A stretch of DNA of 49,444 nucleotides from Streptomyces olivaceoviridis (GTDB lineage: Bacteria; Actinomycetota; Actinomycetes; Streptomycetales; Streptomycetaceae). The notes beneath the pieces were generated by a model. The model was not told the DNA's origin. It worked only from the letters and a program-made list of their open reading frames with translations, and ran no database searches. The position numbers were made by a program, and so were the translations under genes. Positions 1 to 7,683 of this stretch are shown in pieces (position 1 is the stretch's first letter; each line of letters starts with the position of its first letter). Location of the stretch: assembly GCF_014650115.1 (NCBI RefSeq), contig NZ_BMUI01000042.1, positions 1-49,444 on the forward strand, in the 5' to 3' direction.

Positions 1-211
1 TCTGGTTCCAGGGGGCCGAATGGGGTGCCCACGACACCCGGACGCCGCGCTCCCGAGCTGCTGGCGGCACAGCAAATCCCCTGAGTAATAAGCAGATTGA
101 CATACCATTGGGCCATCAAGGTGATTCCCTGACACCCGCTCACCCCGCCCAGCAGCGTGTCGCTGCGGACGCGATGAGGCGGAGTGCGTTAAAAGGGCCC
201 CCTCGCGCAGC
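1..211. other. Left-edge region with no supported gene
   Basis: I see no reading frame here that I can support. A short AT-richer patch at about 80-110 could be part of a promoter for the tail-module gene that starts at 212, but no convincing -35/-10 pair is visible. The region could equally hold the end of a gene that lies outside the window. Confidence 0.3.
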
Positions 212-583
212 ATGGCGACGCCCCTCGACCCCGGCCTGCCGCGGCATGGCCAACTCCCCAACCCCCATTACGGTCTGATCGAGCGGAGCATCCAGGACAC
301 GAGCACCAAGGACCAGGCCTCAGCGGATGCTGCCGCGCTGTCGCGGTTGAACGCGTCGCTGCCGGTGCCGGTCCACCTGGACTCGCAGGAGGTGACGCTG
401 TCGCCGGAGGCCGGGGTCGACGTCGCGCGCCTGGTGCCGGACTGGTGTGTGGACGTCACGACGACAGCGACGTGCCGGAACATCTCACAGCGGATGAAGA
501 TCACCGGTGTGGCTGTGTCGGCGGATGGCGAGAGCGAGCAGGTGAAGGTCCAGTTCGGGCCCGTGAGCAGTGCGGAGGACTGA
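212..583 (+). CDS. Small phage tail-module protein, unknown function
   Basis: A 123-residue protein starting at ATG 212. I do not recognise a domain. The C-terminal half (about residues 55-118) looks like a beta-rich structural segment (for example 'LDSQEVTLSPEAGVDVA'). The stop codon overlaps the ATG of the next gene by one base (TGATG at 581-585), which indicates co-translation with the collagen-like tail gene and suggests the same structural operon. The position ahead of collagen-like, glycine-rich and endolysin genes is typical of minor tail genes of actinobacterial siphophages. It is one of the few frames in this module without an obvious break, but the N-terminus could be shortened because no clear ribosome binding site precedes 212. 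Confidence 0.5.
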   Translation: MATPLDPGLPRHGQLPNPHYGLIERSIQDTSTKDQASADAAALSRLNASLPVPVHLDSQEVTLSPEAGVDVARLVPDWCVDVTTTATCRNISQRMKITGVAVSADGESEQVKVQFGPVSSAED

Positions 584-1143
584 TGGCGTACCGGCCGGCG
601 ACGAGGTTGATCCCGGACAACCCGATGGCGGGCGTGCTGCGGGAGACGCAACGGGTGACGAGGCAGCCTGGGCCGCGGGCGGCAAGGAGACCAGGGACCG
701 CCTGGCCCCGCAGGACCGCAGGGCGATCCCGGCCCTGCCGGTGCTGCTGGTCCTGCCGGCCCCGTCGGCCCTGTCAGTGCAGTCGGGCCCGTTGGTCCCG
801 TCGGGCCGCAGGGAGTGCCTGGTCCGGCCGCCGGTCCGGTCGGGCCCGCAGGTCCGTAGGGCGCGCGCCGCCGGCTGCGGCCGTCATCACGACCGCGGCT
901 GACGGGCGCGCAACCTGGGGGTACGCCAGGCCGTTCGCGCAGCCACCGGTCGTCACCGCGGTCGCCGTCGACCCTGACCCGGCCGACGCGCGCGGCTTGT
1001 TCGTCACCCTGGAAGCGGTGACCGCCACTCAGGCCACCGTGAGGGTGTGGCAGCCGACCGGCGTCCTGATCGGCGAGCGGACCGCGGTACCGGCTGGGGC
1101 CGGGGGGAAGGTCCACGCGATGGCGGCGGGTGTCCCCGCGTAG
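583..1143 (+). pseudogene. Collagen-like phage tail-fibre protein, frameshifted
   Basis: The gene starts at ATG 583 (MAYRPATRLIPDNPMAG...). The reading frame then has to move for the product to make sense. From about 686 to 868 a second frame encodes an uninterrupted Gly-X-Y series (GDQGPPGPAGPQGDPGPAG and onward) ending at a TAG. From about 870 to 1143 the first frame again encodes a beta-rich C-terminal domain (TWGYARPFAQPPVVTAVAV ... VRVWQPTGVLIGE). Phage tail fibres and minor tail proteins of Streptomyces phages often combine a collagen-like stalk with such a C-terminal head. At least two indels, near 660-690 and 845-870, separate the three parts, so no full-length protein can be made. 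Sequencing error is a less likely alternative, since genes a few kb away are intact. Confidence 0.7.
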
Positions 1144-1198
1144 GGCCTCGCGGTTCGCGCCCCTGGCTGGGCTGGAACCGGAAGTCGTTGGTTGAGGG

Positions 1199-1641
1199 CC
1201 AGGCTACGGAATCGGACATGTGGGGTCGTTCCGTGTCAAGAGCCTGCGCAGACGGAAACTACTTCGAGATCTACGCCGGCGGTCAGCTGACGATGGTCCC
1301 CGGCTCCCTGGGCCTGCGGAAAGATCCTCACCTACGGCCGGCCCGGCACCTGCACCTTCAAGAGGAGCGACTACCCATGGCTGGCCCGCGTGCGGGTCAT
1401 CGTGCAGGGTGCGGGCGGCGGTTCAGCCGGCGCGAACGCGGGATCGGGGCAGTGCGTCGTCAGACCTGGCGGGGCCGGCGGCGACAGCCGACTGGGGTTC
1501 GGCGGCCTCTCCCGGTCGACTGAGGGTCCAGGAACGGCGGCCTGCGGCTGGGGCGGTGGCGCGGGCGGTCCGGTCTCCTACGGTGCGGTCGAGAACGGCG
1601 CGGACGGCGGCGGCTTGGTGGTGATCGAGCTGTACGGATAG
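1199..1641 (+). pseudogene. Glycine-rich phage minor tail protein, frameshifted
   Basis: Two frames join to give a typical tail-tip protein. The upstream part (SRACADGNYFEIYAGGQL..., frame of 1233) changes frame near 1318 to KILTYGRPGTCTFKRSDYP and WLARVRVIVQGAGGGSAG, followed by a long Gly/Ala-rich stretch and the terminal LVVIELYG before the stop at 1641. The pattern 'T-F-x-K/R-x-D-Y-P-W-L-x-x-V-R-V-x-V-x-G-x-G-G-G' is common in glycine-rich tail proteins of Streptomyces prophages; this is recalled family knowledge and was not searched. The exact start is uncertain and may lie between 1199 and 1240. One indel separates the halves. Confidence 0.6.
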
Positions 1642-1737
1642 TCCTCGCGGGCGCCTGCTCGTACATGCGTGCGGGCTAAACTTCTGCGAGCCGCTGGTTG
1701 TGAGCCGGGCCAGGATCCCCGAGAGGCGGGAAGCATC

Positions 1738-2527
1738 TTGGCCAGGTGTCAATGCGGCGGCGACGGCTGCAAGTGCGTCATCGTCGCCGGCGACAACACG
1801 ACGGTCACGGGCGGCGGCAGTACCGCCAATCCGATCGTCATCAGCGCGCATGTGGACTGCGCGGACGTGCGGCCCTGTATCTCGGCGGGCCGGGCGCGAC
1901 GTACGACCCGGCCACGGGCGTCGGCGGCGCGCACGTGTCGACGGACGCGGGCAACAACCTCGTCCTGGACCCGAGCGGCTGCCTGTACGTGCCGACCGGT
2001 GCCGTCACGGTTTCGACGGGCTGTGGTCGTACCGGCGACGGCTCGGCGAGTGCTCCGGTGCGGGCGCGGACGGGCACGTGGGACTTCCCGTGTGACCTGG
2101 ACGCCAACGCCGGCCGGGTGTTCTGCGACCCATCGGGCGTGCTGCGCTCCGAGCCGCGAGGCCGCACCTTCTTCCAGCAGCAGTCGACCACTGATAACAA
2201 AGTCGGTGTGCCCACGATCTACTACCGCACCGCGGGCGGCAGCCTCGTACAAGAGGAGGCGAGCGACGGCGTCCACCTGGAGGCCCCGGAGGACGCGACA
2301 CCGCTGGACCATGCCTCCTACCAGGCCGCGCAGGCGGCAGCCAATGCCGTGCGCGATCAGGAGAGGGCCGCCGCGCAGGCGGCGGAGCAGGCCGAGGCGA
2401 AGCCCGCGCACGACGCGCTGGCGCAGCTGGGCCTGCCGGCGTCTGTCGTGCAGCGGCTGACGGCTACCGGACGGCGGACCACGAGCCGGACACCCCGACC
2501 GGCACCGACCCGGACGGGGGCCACTGA
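1738..2527 (+). pseudogene. Phage tail/structural protein with Cys-rich N-terminus, frameshifted
   Basis: A TTG start at 1738 behind a purine-rich AGGCGGGAAG gives MARCQCGGDGCKCVIVAGDN..., a Cys-Gly-rich opening I associate with minor tail proteins of Streptomyces phages. The frame changes near 1870 and continues with YDPATGVGGAHVSTDAGN, a central beta-rich part, then an Ala/Gln/Glu-rich helical tail (AAQAAANAVRDQERAAAQ). Another indel near 2460-2470 is needed to reach TADHEPDTPTGTDPDGGH and the TGA at 2525-2527, which overlaps the endolysin ATG in TGATG. The helical tail could instead be a separate small protein that became fused when a boundary was lost. At least two frameshifts make the gene inactive. 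Confidence 0.6.
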
Positions 2528-3083
2528 TGTCCTGGTGCCCGTTCGCGAAGAAGCTGGAGCTTCCAGCCCCGAGAGCGACGCGCAGCCGGCGATCCGGCCC
2601 ACGCAGTTCATCGTGCACGGCATCGTCGCGCCGTGGACGCCCGAGCGGACGTACGAGTACTGGCGCGACTCGACCAACTGGGAGTCGCACTTCGGCCTGG
2701 GCTACGACGGCAGCCTGGCGCAGTACATCGGCGCGCAAACCCGCGCCGATGTGCACGCGGCGGCGAACCGGCGCCCGGACGGCACGGGCGCGATTTCGCT
2801 GGATTCCGCGTCCGACCTTCTGGCGTCGGACCCGTGGACCGGCGAGCAGGTCGAGACGCTGATCCGGCTCGGTGTCCGGGTGCACCGGGAGCACGGCATC
2901 CCGCTGCGGCTGCGCCGGTCGGCAGACGACCCGCGCTTCGGCTATCACCGCCAGTTCTCGGCAGGGAACCCGGACGGCCACACGTGCCCCGGCGACGCCC
3001 GCATGCGCCAGTTCCGCGAGGTCGTCTTCCCCGGGATCGTCGCGCGCGCCAACGGCCAGACCCAGCCCCCGAAGGAGGACGAC
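2527..3083 (+). pseudogene. Phage endolysin, N-acetylmuramoyl-L-alanine amidase, degraded
   Basis: This cell-wall hydrolase cuts the amide bond between muramic acid and the stem peptide at phage release. The start MSWCPFAKKLEL (ATG 2527) changes frame near 2565. The main part then reads FIVHGIVAPWTPERTYEYW, SHFGLGYDGSLAQYI, the GYHRQF segment and HTCPGDARMRQFR. The histidine in FIVH, the later GYH and the H-x-C-P-G motif fit the zinc-binding Amidase_2/PGRP fold. The frame has no stop of its own and runs in frame into the next gene at 3084, in front of which a perfect GAAGGAGG ribosome binding site stands. The original stop was probably lost by mutation. The gene therefore has two defects, a frameshift and a missing stop. 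Confidence 0.75.
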
Positions 3084-3499
3084 ATGCCCGACCACCTGAA
3101 CCTCGGCAACGCGAAGCCGTTCACGCCCAAGCCCGGCCAGTGGAACTCGATCGAGTTCACCAGCGAGTGGAACGACACCGCCGGCCAGCACATGGCCGGC
3201 AGCAGCGTGTTCGCCAAGGGCCCCGCCCGCTTCACCGCCAGCTTCTCCCTGGCGTTCAGCGGCCTGCCCATCGGGGACGTCGTGCAGGCCCGCATGTCCG
3301 AGTACCAGGGCGACACCCACAAGATCGCCACCCCATCCACGAGGTCATCGGTACGCCCGGCGACTCGTACGTCGTCGTGTCTCTGACGAAGCGCCTGGGC
3401 GCCGGAAGGGGCATGCGGGTGCGGCTGCTGAACCAGTCCGCCAAGCCGGTCACCGTCACCAGCGCCGTCCCGACGGCGCTCGTCTTCAAGGAGTCCTGA
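3084..3499 (+). pseudogene. Phage structural protein next to endolysin, frameshifted
   Basis: ATG 3084 follows a strong GAAGGAGG ribosome binding site with a 5-6 base spacer. The first 80 or so residues (MPDHLNLGNAKPFTPKPGQW ... LAFSGLPIGDVVQARMSEYQG) are in one frame. After an indel near 3335 the rest (HEVIGTPGDSYVVVSLTKRL ... TSAVPTALVFKES) is in another. Joined, they give about 138 residues with a beta-sandwich look. I recognise this as a recurrent partner of Streptomyces prophage endolysins but cannot name a function; a virion decoration or receptor-binding role would be a guess. Confidence 0.6.
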
Positions 3500-3624
3500 C
3501 GTACTGCTGCCTTCCCTCCTTCGTACGCTCGCGGGACACAACTCATGTACGCAGAGGACTGTTTGGGGGAGTGGAAGATCCATAACCTTGCGGTGACGGT
3601 CACGCATCTGACTTGAGGAGTTCC

Positions 3625-4851
3625 GTGTCCGCTGCCCACCACCTCCCGGACATCCTGTCGCCCGAGTTCGCCGCGAACCCCTACCCGGCCTACGCGGTGA
3701 TGCGGGAGCAGGAACCCCTGCTCTGGCACGAGGCCACCAAGAGTTACGTCATCTCCCGCTACGAGGACGTCGAACGCGTCTTCAAGGACAAGAAGGCCGA
3801 GTTCACCACCGACAACTATGACTGGCAGCTCGAACCCGTACACGGCAAGACGATCCTCCAGCTCAGCGGTCGCGAACACGCCGTACGCAGAGCACTCGTC
3901 GCCCCCGCGTTCCGCGGCAGCGACCTCCAGCAGAAGTTCCTGCCGGTCATCGAGCGCAACTCGCGCGAACTCATCGACGCCTTCCGGCACACCGGCTCCG
4001 CCGACATAGTCAACGACTACGCGACCCGTTTCCCGGTCAACGTCATCGCGGACATGCTTGGCCTGGACAAGGCCGACCACGCGCGGTTCCACGGCTGGTA
4101 CACGGCCGTCATCGCCTTCCTCGGCAACCTCTCGGGCGACCCCGAGGTCGCCTCCGCCGGTGAGCGCACCCGCGTGGAGTTCGCCGAGTACATGCTCCCG
4201 GTCATCCGGAAACGGCGCGACACCCCGGGCAACGACCTGCTGTCCACCCTGTGCGCCGCGGAAGTGGACGGGGTGCGCATGAGCGACGAGGACATCAAAG
4301 CCTTCTGCAGCCTGCTGCTCGCGGCGGGGGGCGAGACCACCGACAAGGCGATAGCCGGCATCCTGGCGAATCTACTGAGCCATCCCGACCAGCTCGCGGC
4401 CGTCCGTGCGGACCGCAGCCTGATACCCGCCGCTTTCGCGGAGACCCTCCGCTACACACCGCCGGTCCATATGATCATGCGGCAGTCGGCGACCGAGGTG
4501 GAGGTCACCGGTGGCACCATCCCGGCGGGCGCCACGGTCACCTGTCTCATCGGCGCCGCGAACCGGGACGAGCGGCGCTACCGGGACCCCGACCGGTTCG
4601 ACATCTTCCGCGACGACCTCACCACGACCTCCGCCTTCTCCGCCGCCGCCGACCACCTCGCCTTCGCGCTGGGCCGGCACTTCTGCGTGGGAGCGCTCCT
4701 GGCCAAGGCGGAGGTCGAGGTGGGACTGAACCAGTTGCTGGACGCCATGCCCGACCTGCGTCTCGCGGAGGGACATGAGCTCGTCGAGCACGGGGTCTTC
4801 ACCCGGGGCCCGAAGACACTGCCCGTGCGCTTCGCGCCGGTCACGGCCTGA
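3625..4851 (+). CDS. Cytochrome P450 monooxygenase
   Basis: A 408-residue soluble bacterial P450, complete and of normal family length. Visible motifs are the I-helix oxygen-binding AGGETT at about residue 240, the K-helix E-T-L-R (the EXXR salt-bridge motif) at about 275, and the haem-ligand loop FALGRHFCVG at about 350, with the cysteine as axial thiolate. I chose GTG 3625 because GAGGAG ends four bases upstream; TTG 3613 is an alternative that adds four residues and lies inside that ribosome binding site. The gene converges on the conservon P450 (stop at 4923) with only 71 bases between them. In several streptomycetes conservon loci carry an additional P450, so the two may act in one pathway (inference). 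No ferredoxin gene is nearby. The substrate cannot be told from the sequence. Confidence 0.93.
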   Translation: MSAAHHLPDILSPEFAANPYPAYAVMREQEPLLWHEATKSYVISRYEDVERVFKDKKAEFTTDNYDWQLEPVHGKTILQLSGREHAVRRALVAPAFRGSDLQQKFLPVIERNSRELIDAFRHTGSADIVNDYATRFPVNVIADMLGLDKADHARFHGWYTAVIAFLGNLSGDPEVASAGERTRVEFAEYMLPVIRKRRDTPGNDLLSTLCAAEVDGVRMSDEDIKAFCSLLLAAGGETTDKAIAGILANLLSHPDQLAAVRADRSLIPAAFAETLRYTPPVHMIMRQSATEVEVTGGTIPAGATVTCLIGAANRDERRYRDPDRFDIFRDDLTTTSAFSAAADHLAFALGRHFCVGALLAKAEVEVGLNQLLDAMPDLRLAEGHELVEHGVFTRGPKTLPVRFAPVTA

Positions 4852-4879
4852 CGGACTGGTTCCCTTCGCGCCCGGGACC

Positions 4880-4908
4880 CGCCCGGTGCGCGGGGGGACG
4901 GCCGGGCG
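4880..4908. terminator. Hairpin between convergent P450 genes
   Basis: A stem CGCCCGG/CCGGGCG (4880-4886 and 4902-4908) with a 15-base loop lies in the 71-base gap between two convergent stop codons. It could end transcription from both sides. No T-run follows on either strand, so this is a plausible but unproven terminator. Confidence 0.4.
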
Positions 4909-4922
4909 CGGTCCGCGAATCC

Positions 4923-6188
4923 CTAGTTCACGGACGGGGTGAACTCGACCGGCAGCGACTCCAGGCCGCGCATCCAGATCGAGGGACGCCAGGTCAGCTC
5001 CCTGGGCTCCACCGCCAGTACGAGGTCGGGAAGGTGTTCGAGCAGGGTTTCCACCGCCGTGCGCGCCATGACGTCCGCCAGCAGCGGCGCGGGATACGGA
5101 CAGCGGTGCTCGCCGTTGCTGAAGGAGAGGTGTGCGGAGTTGCCGGAGCCCGCGTGCTGGTCCGGCCAGATCTGCGGGTCGGTGTTGGCCGCCGCCAGGC
5201 CGAGCACGAGGCAGTCGCCTTCCCGGATGTGGCGCCCGCCCAGTTGTGTGTCGCGCACGGCCCAGCGGCCGATGAAGTTCTGCGTCGGTGTGTCCAGCCA
5301 CAGAACCTCGTTCAGCGCCTCCCCGACGCTGACCCGGCCGCCGGAGACGTTGACCGCGAAACGCTCGTCGGTCAGCAGCAGACGCAGGGTGTTGCAGATC
5401 CAGTTCGCGGTCGGCTGCTGCGCGGCGGCGATGACGGAGATCAGATCCTGCACGATCTCCTCGTCGCTGAGTCCCGCGGGATGGAGAAGCATGCGGGAGG
5501 TGACGTCCGGGCCGGGACGCTCCCGTTTCTCCTTCACCAGCCGCATGATGCGCTCGCCGACACGGGTGTACGCGGCCACCGGGTCGTCGCCTTCCCGGGC
5601 GTCCAGGGAGATGCGCAGGTCGTCGACGAGGCGCTCGGTGTCCGCGTCGCCCACCGGCATGCCGCACATCCACAGCACGCCGCGGGCGGGCAGCGCGTGC
5701 GCGTACATGCTCATCAGCTCCGCCCGGCCGCTGCCGGAGAAGGAGGAGACCAGCCGCGCGGCGATCAGCTGGCACTCCCGGGCCAGCTCGAACTGGTCCA
5801 CCCCCTCCAGGGCCTGGGTGATCACGTCCGCCCGGCGCTGGTGCTCAGCGCCCTCGGTGAAGAGCACCGACGGCTGGTACCCGACGTACGGCAGCAAAGG
5901 CCAGTCGGGCGGGATGCGCTCCCACTGGTTCCAGCGGCGGGAGTCCCGCGCGAACAGCTCGTCATGGGCCGTCACGTAGCAGACCTCGGGGTAGCCGAGC
6001 ACCAGCCAGGCCGGGATGTCGCCGTCGAGCAGCACCGGCGCGACCGCTCCGTGCTCCCGGCGCAGGGAACGGTAGAGCTGCGCAGGCGTCTGCTGGTACT
6101 CCAGTCCGGCCAGGTGCACGGCGGAGCCGTGCGCGGGGCAGCCCGGGGGAGGGGCGTCCATGGACGGGAAACCGGTCGTGTCGCTCAC
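4923..6188 (-). CDS. Conservon cytochrome P450 lacking EXXR (CYP157-like)
   Basis: A 421-residue P450 that ends the conservon operon. GTG 6188 follows AAGGAGAG and overlaps the GTPase stop codon (GTGA), so it is translationally coupled. The haem loop FSNGEHRCPYPA carries the cysteine ligand but lacks the usual glycine two residues after it. The K-helix reads E-V-L-W where almost all P450s have E-X-X-R, so the arginine is replaced by tryptophan. The I-helix reads AAAQQPTANW in place of AGxxT. Loss of EXXR is the published hallmark of the CYP157 family of Streptomyces conservons, and this protein matches that description. It may be an unusual enzyme or a haem-based effector of the GTPase (inference). 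The frame is intact and the length normal. Confidence 0.9.
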   Translation of the reverse strand: MSDTTGFPSMDAPPPGCPAHGSAVHLAGLEYQQTPAQLYRSLRREHGAVAPVLLDGDIPAWLVLGYPEVCYVTAHDELFARDSRRWNQWERIPPDWPLLPYVGYQPSVLFTEGAEHQRRADVITQALEGVDQFELARECQLIAARLVSSFSGSGRAELMSMYAHALPARGVLWMCGMPVGDADTERLVDDLRISLDAREGDDPVAAYTRVGERIMRLVKEKRERPGPDVTSRMLLHPAGLSDEEIVQDLISVIAAAQQPTANWICNTLRLLLTDERFAVNVSGGRVSVGEALNEVLWLDTPTQNFIGRWAVRDTQLGGRHIREGDCLVLGLAAANTDPQIWPDQHAGSGNSAHLSFSNGEHRCPYPAPLLADVMARTAVETLLEHLPDLVLAVEPRELTWRPSIWMRGLESLPVEFTPSVN

Positions 6189-6802
6189 GCTGTGCTCTCC
6201 TTGGCCAGTGCACGTGTGTACAGGTGGTCCACCAGAGCGATGAGGACCTCCTTGCCCGACGCCCGGACGCGGGCGTCGCACTCGATCATGGGCACGTGCT
6301 CGCCCAGGGCGAGTGCCTGACGGACCTCGTCGAGAGTGAACCGTTTCGCGTCGTCGTCGAAGCGGTTGACCGCCACCACGAACGGCGTGCCGTGGTGCTC
6401 GAGCCGGTCTATGGCGTACCAGCAGTCCTCCATGCGGCGGGTGTCGACGAGGACGACCGCGCCGAGGGTGCCGGAGAACAGGCGGTCCCAGAGGAACCAG
6501 AAGCGCTCCTGGCCGGGCGCGCCGAACAGGTAGAGCACCATGCGCTCGTTGAGACTGATGCGGCCGAAGTCGAAGGCGACGGTCGTGGTGGTCTTGCGTT
6601 CCACCCCCGTCGTCTCGTCTATGCCCTGTCCCGCCTGGGTCATCACCTCCTCGGTGTTCAGGGGGCGGATCTCGCTGACCGAGCGCACGAGAGTGGTCTT
6701 GCCGACTCCGAAGCCGCCCACGACGACGATCTTGAGACCGGTCTCGGCCGTTTCGGTCAGCGGTGTGCGCTGGGAGGGCAGCTCAGAGGTTGCGGAGCCC
6801 AT
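6185..6802 (-). CDS. cvnD: Conservon Ras-like small GTPase CvnD
   Basis: A 205-residue GTP-binding protein. The P-loop GGFGVGKTT is at about residues 30-38, the Walker-B/G3 region FGAPGQERFWFLWDRL at about 93-108, the G4 motif reads N-R-F-D (for NKxD) at about 146, and a G5-like ECDAR follows. ATG 6802 was chosen because AGGAGGTG precedes it and the protein then starts at the normal conservon position; the longer frame upstream is only overlap with cvnC. The gene overlaps cvnC by 20 bases and the P450 by four. In conservons the GTPase is the switch that associates with the membrane sensor CvnA and the two small proteins (family knowledge). All nucleotide-binding motifs look functional. Confidence 0.92.
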   Translation of the reverse strand: MGSATSELPSQRTPLTETAETGLKIVVVGGFGVGKTTLVRSVSEIRPLNTEEVMTQAGQGIDETTGVERKTTTTVAFDFGRISLNERMVLYLFGAPGQERFWFLWDRLFSGTLGAVVLVDTRRMEDCWYAIDRLEHHGTPFVVAVNRFDDDAKRFTLDEVRQALALGEHVPMIECDARVRASGKEVLIALVDHLYTRALAKESTA

Positions 6803-7139
6803 GAAGCACCTCCTGGAGCAGGGCGGTTTCTGGAAGGCCCGCGACGGACGCGGCCGCACGCGGGTGACGGGCGCTGACCTTGCCCAGGGCGCACAGGTCG
6901 TCGAGCAGGATGCGCACCACAGTGATGGGGAGCCTCAGTTCGGCGGCGATCTCCACCACCGCGGTGGGATGCCGGCACAGCTCGAGGATGCGGACGTGCT
7001 CCGACTGCATGCCGGTGGTGGGCTCGCACTCGCTGACGATCAGCGTCACCAGGTCGAGGGACGAATCGGTTTCGCTCCGGCCCCCCGTGACCATGTACAG
7101 CCGGTCGGGGTCGCCGAGATCCACGGGCTTGCGTATCAC
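6783..7139 (-). CDS. cvnC: Conservon DUF742 protein CvnC
   Basis: A 118-residue DUF742-type protein. The N-terminal part (RLYMVTGGRSETDSSLDLVT) is the conserved opening of the family and the rest is a winged-helix-like fold (ILELCRHPTAVVEIAAELRL). It starts at GTG 7139, where GTGA overlaps the TGA stop of cvnB, and ends inside the first 20 bases of cvnD. The overlaps on both sides show a tightly coupled operon and suggest stoichiometric synthesis. CvnC is a component of the conservon membrane complex with CvnA, CvnB and CvnD (family knowledge); its biochemical job is not known to me. Confidence 0.9.
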   Translation of the reverse strand: MIRKPVDLGDPDRLYMVTGGRSETDSSLDLVTLIVSECEPTTGMQSEHVRILELCRHPTAVVEIAAELRLPITVVRILLDDLCALGKVSARHPRAAASVAGLPETALLQEVLHGLRNL

Positions 7140-7555
7140 GCCGGGGCGCCCCGGTCGACGGGCTGACGGGGCTCGGCCCGCAGATGGTCGCCGATCTGTT
7201 CGACCAGTTCGGTCATCTGGTGGCCCACGACGCCCGGGTCGGCGCTCTCCTGCGCGACGACCGCGAGGTGCGCGCCCTCGCCCGCCTCCACGATGAACAG
7301 AAGGCCGCCGTGGAACGCGGTCATCGAGTGCCGGACGCCGCCCGATCCGTCGCCGAACTCCACGGAGGCGCCCTGGGACAGTGCCTGCATGCCGGAACAG
7401 ATGGCCGCCAGCTGGTCGGCCTGGTCGACGGTCATGTGTTCCGTCCAGCACAGTTTCAGACCGTCGCGGGACAGCACGAGCGCATGGCGTGTGCCCGGCG
7501 TGCGTTCCAGCAGGTTCTTCAGGAGCCAGGTGAGGCTGTTGTCGGTGGTCTCCAT
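7136..7555 (-). CDS. cvnB: Conservon roadblock/LC7 protein CvnB
   Basis: A 139-residue roadblock/LC7-domain protein (for example 'LTWLLKNLLERTPGTRHALVL', 'DGLKLCWTEHMTVDQADQLAA', 'LLFIVEAGEGAHLAVVAQ'). Roadblock proteins often act as regulators or scaffolds of small GTPases, as MglB does for MglA. ATG 7555 gives the normal family start. An upstream GTG (VTSSVPL...) would add about 11 residues and cannot be excluded, since neither start has a strong ribosome binding site. The gene lies 128 bases after cvnA and overlaps cvnC in GTGA. The sequence is complete, with no odd residues. Confidence 0.9.
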   Translation of the reverse strand: METTDNSLTWLLKNLLERTPGTRHALVLSRDGLKLCWTEHMTVDQADQLAAICSGMQALSQGASVEFGDGSGGVRHSMTAFHGGLLFIVEAGEGAHLAVVAQESADPGVVGHQMTELVEQIGDHLRAEPRQPVDRGAPA

Positions 7556-7683
7556 GATGGGTGGGGGCGGGAGGGGGACCGATGAGGTCACCACCCGCCC
7601 CCGTGCCTCCAATCCAGCGAAGTGCGGCGATTCGGTGTCGGGGTGATGGGCTGCTGGGCCCTGCCGAGGAAGGGGGGCCGGTC

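Noticed and set aside
268..1116. A 282-aa frame on the - strand rich in Gly-Pro
   Set aside because: It is the antisense of the collagen-like repeat; the Gly-X-Y register belongs to the + strand product with the tail-fibre C-terminus.
5034..6320. A 428-aa frame on the + strand
   Set aside because: It is antisense to the conservon P450, which has all expected P450 features; the + frame is Arg/Val/Gly-rich without motifs.
6224..6877. A 217-aa frame on the + strand
   Set aside because: It is antisense to the GTPase gene with perfect nucleotide-binding motifs.
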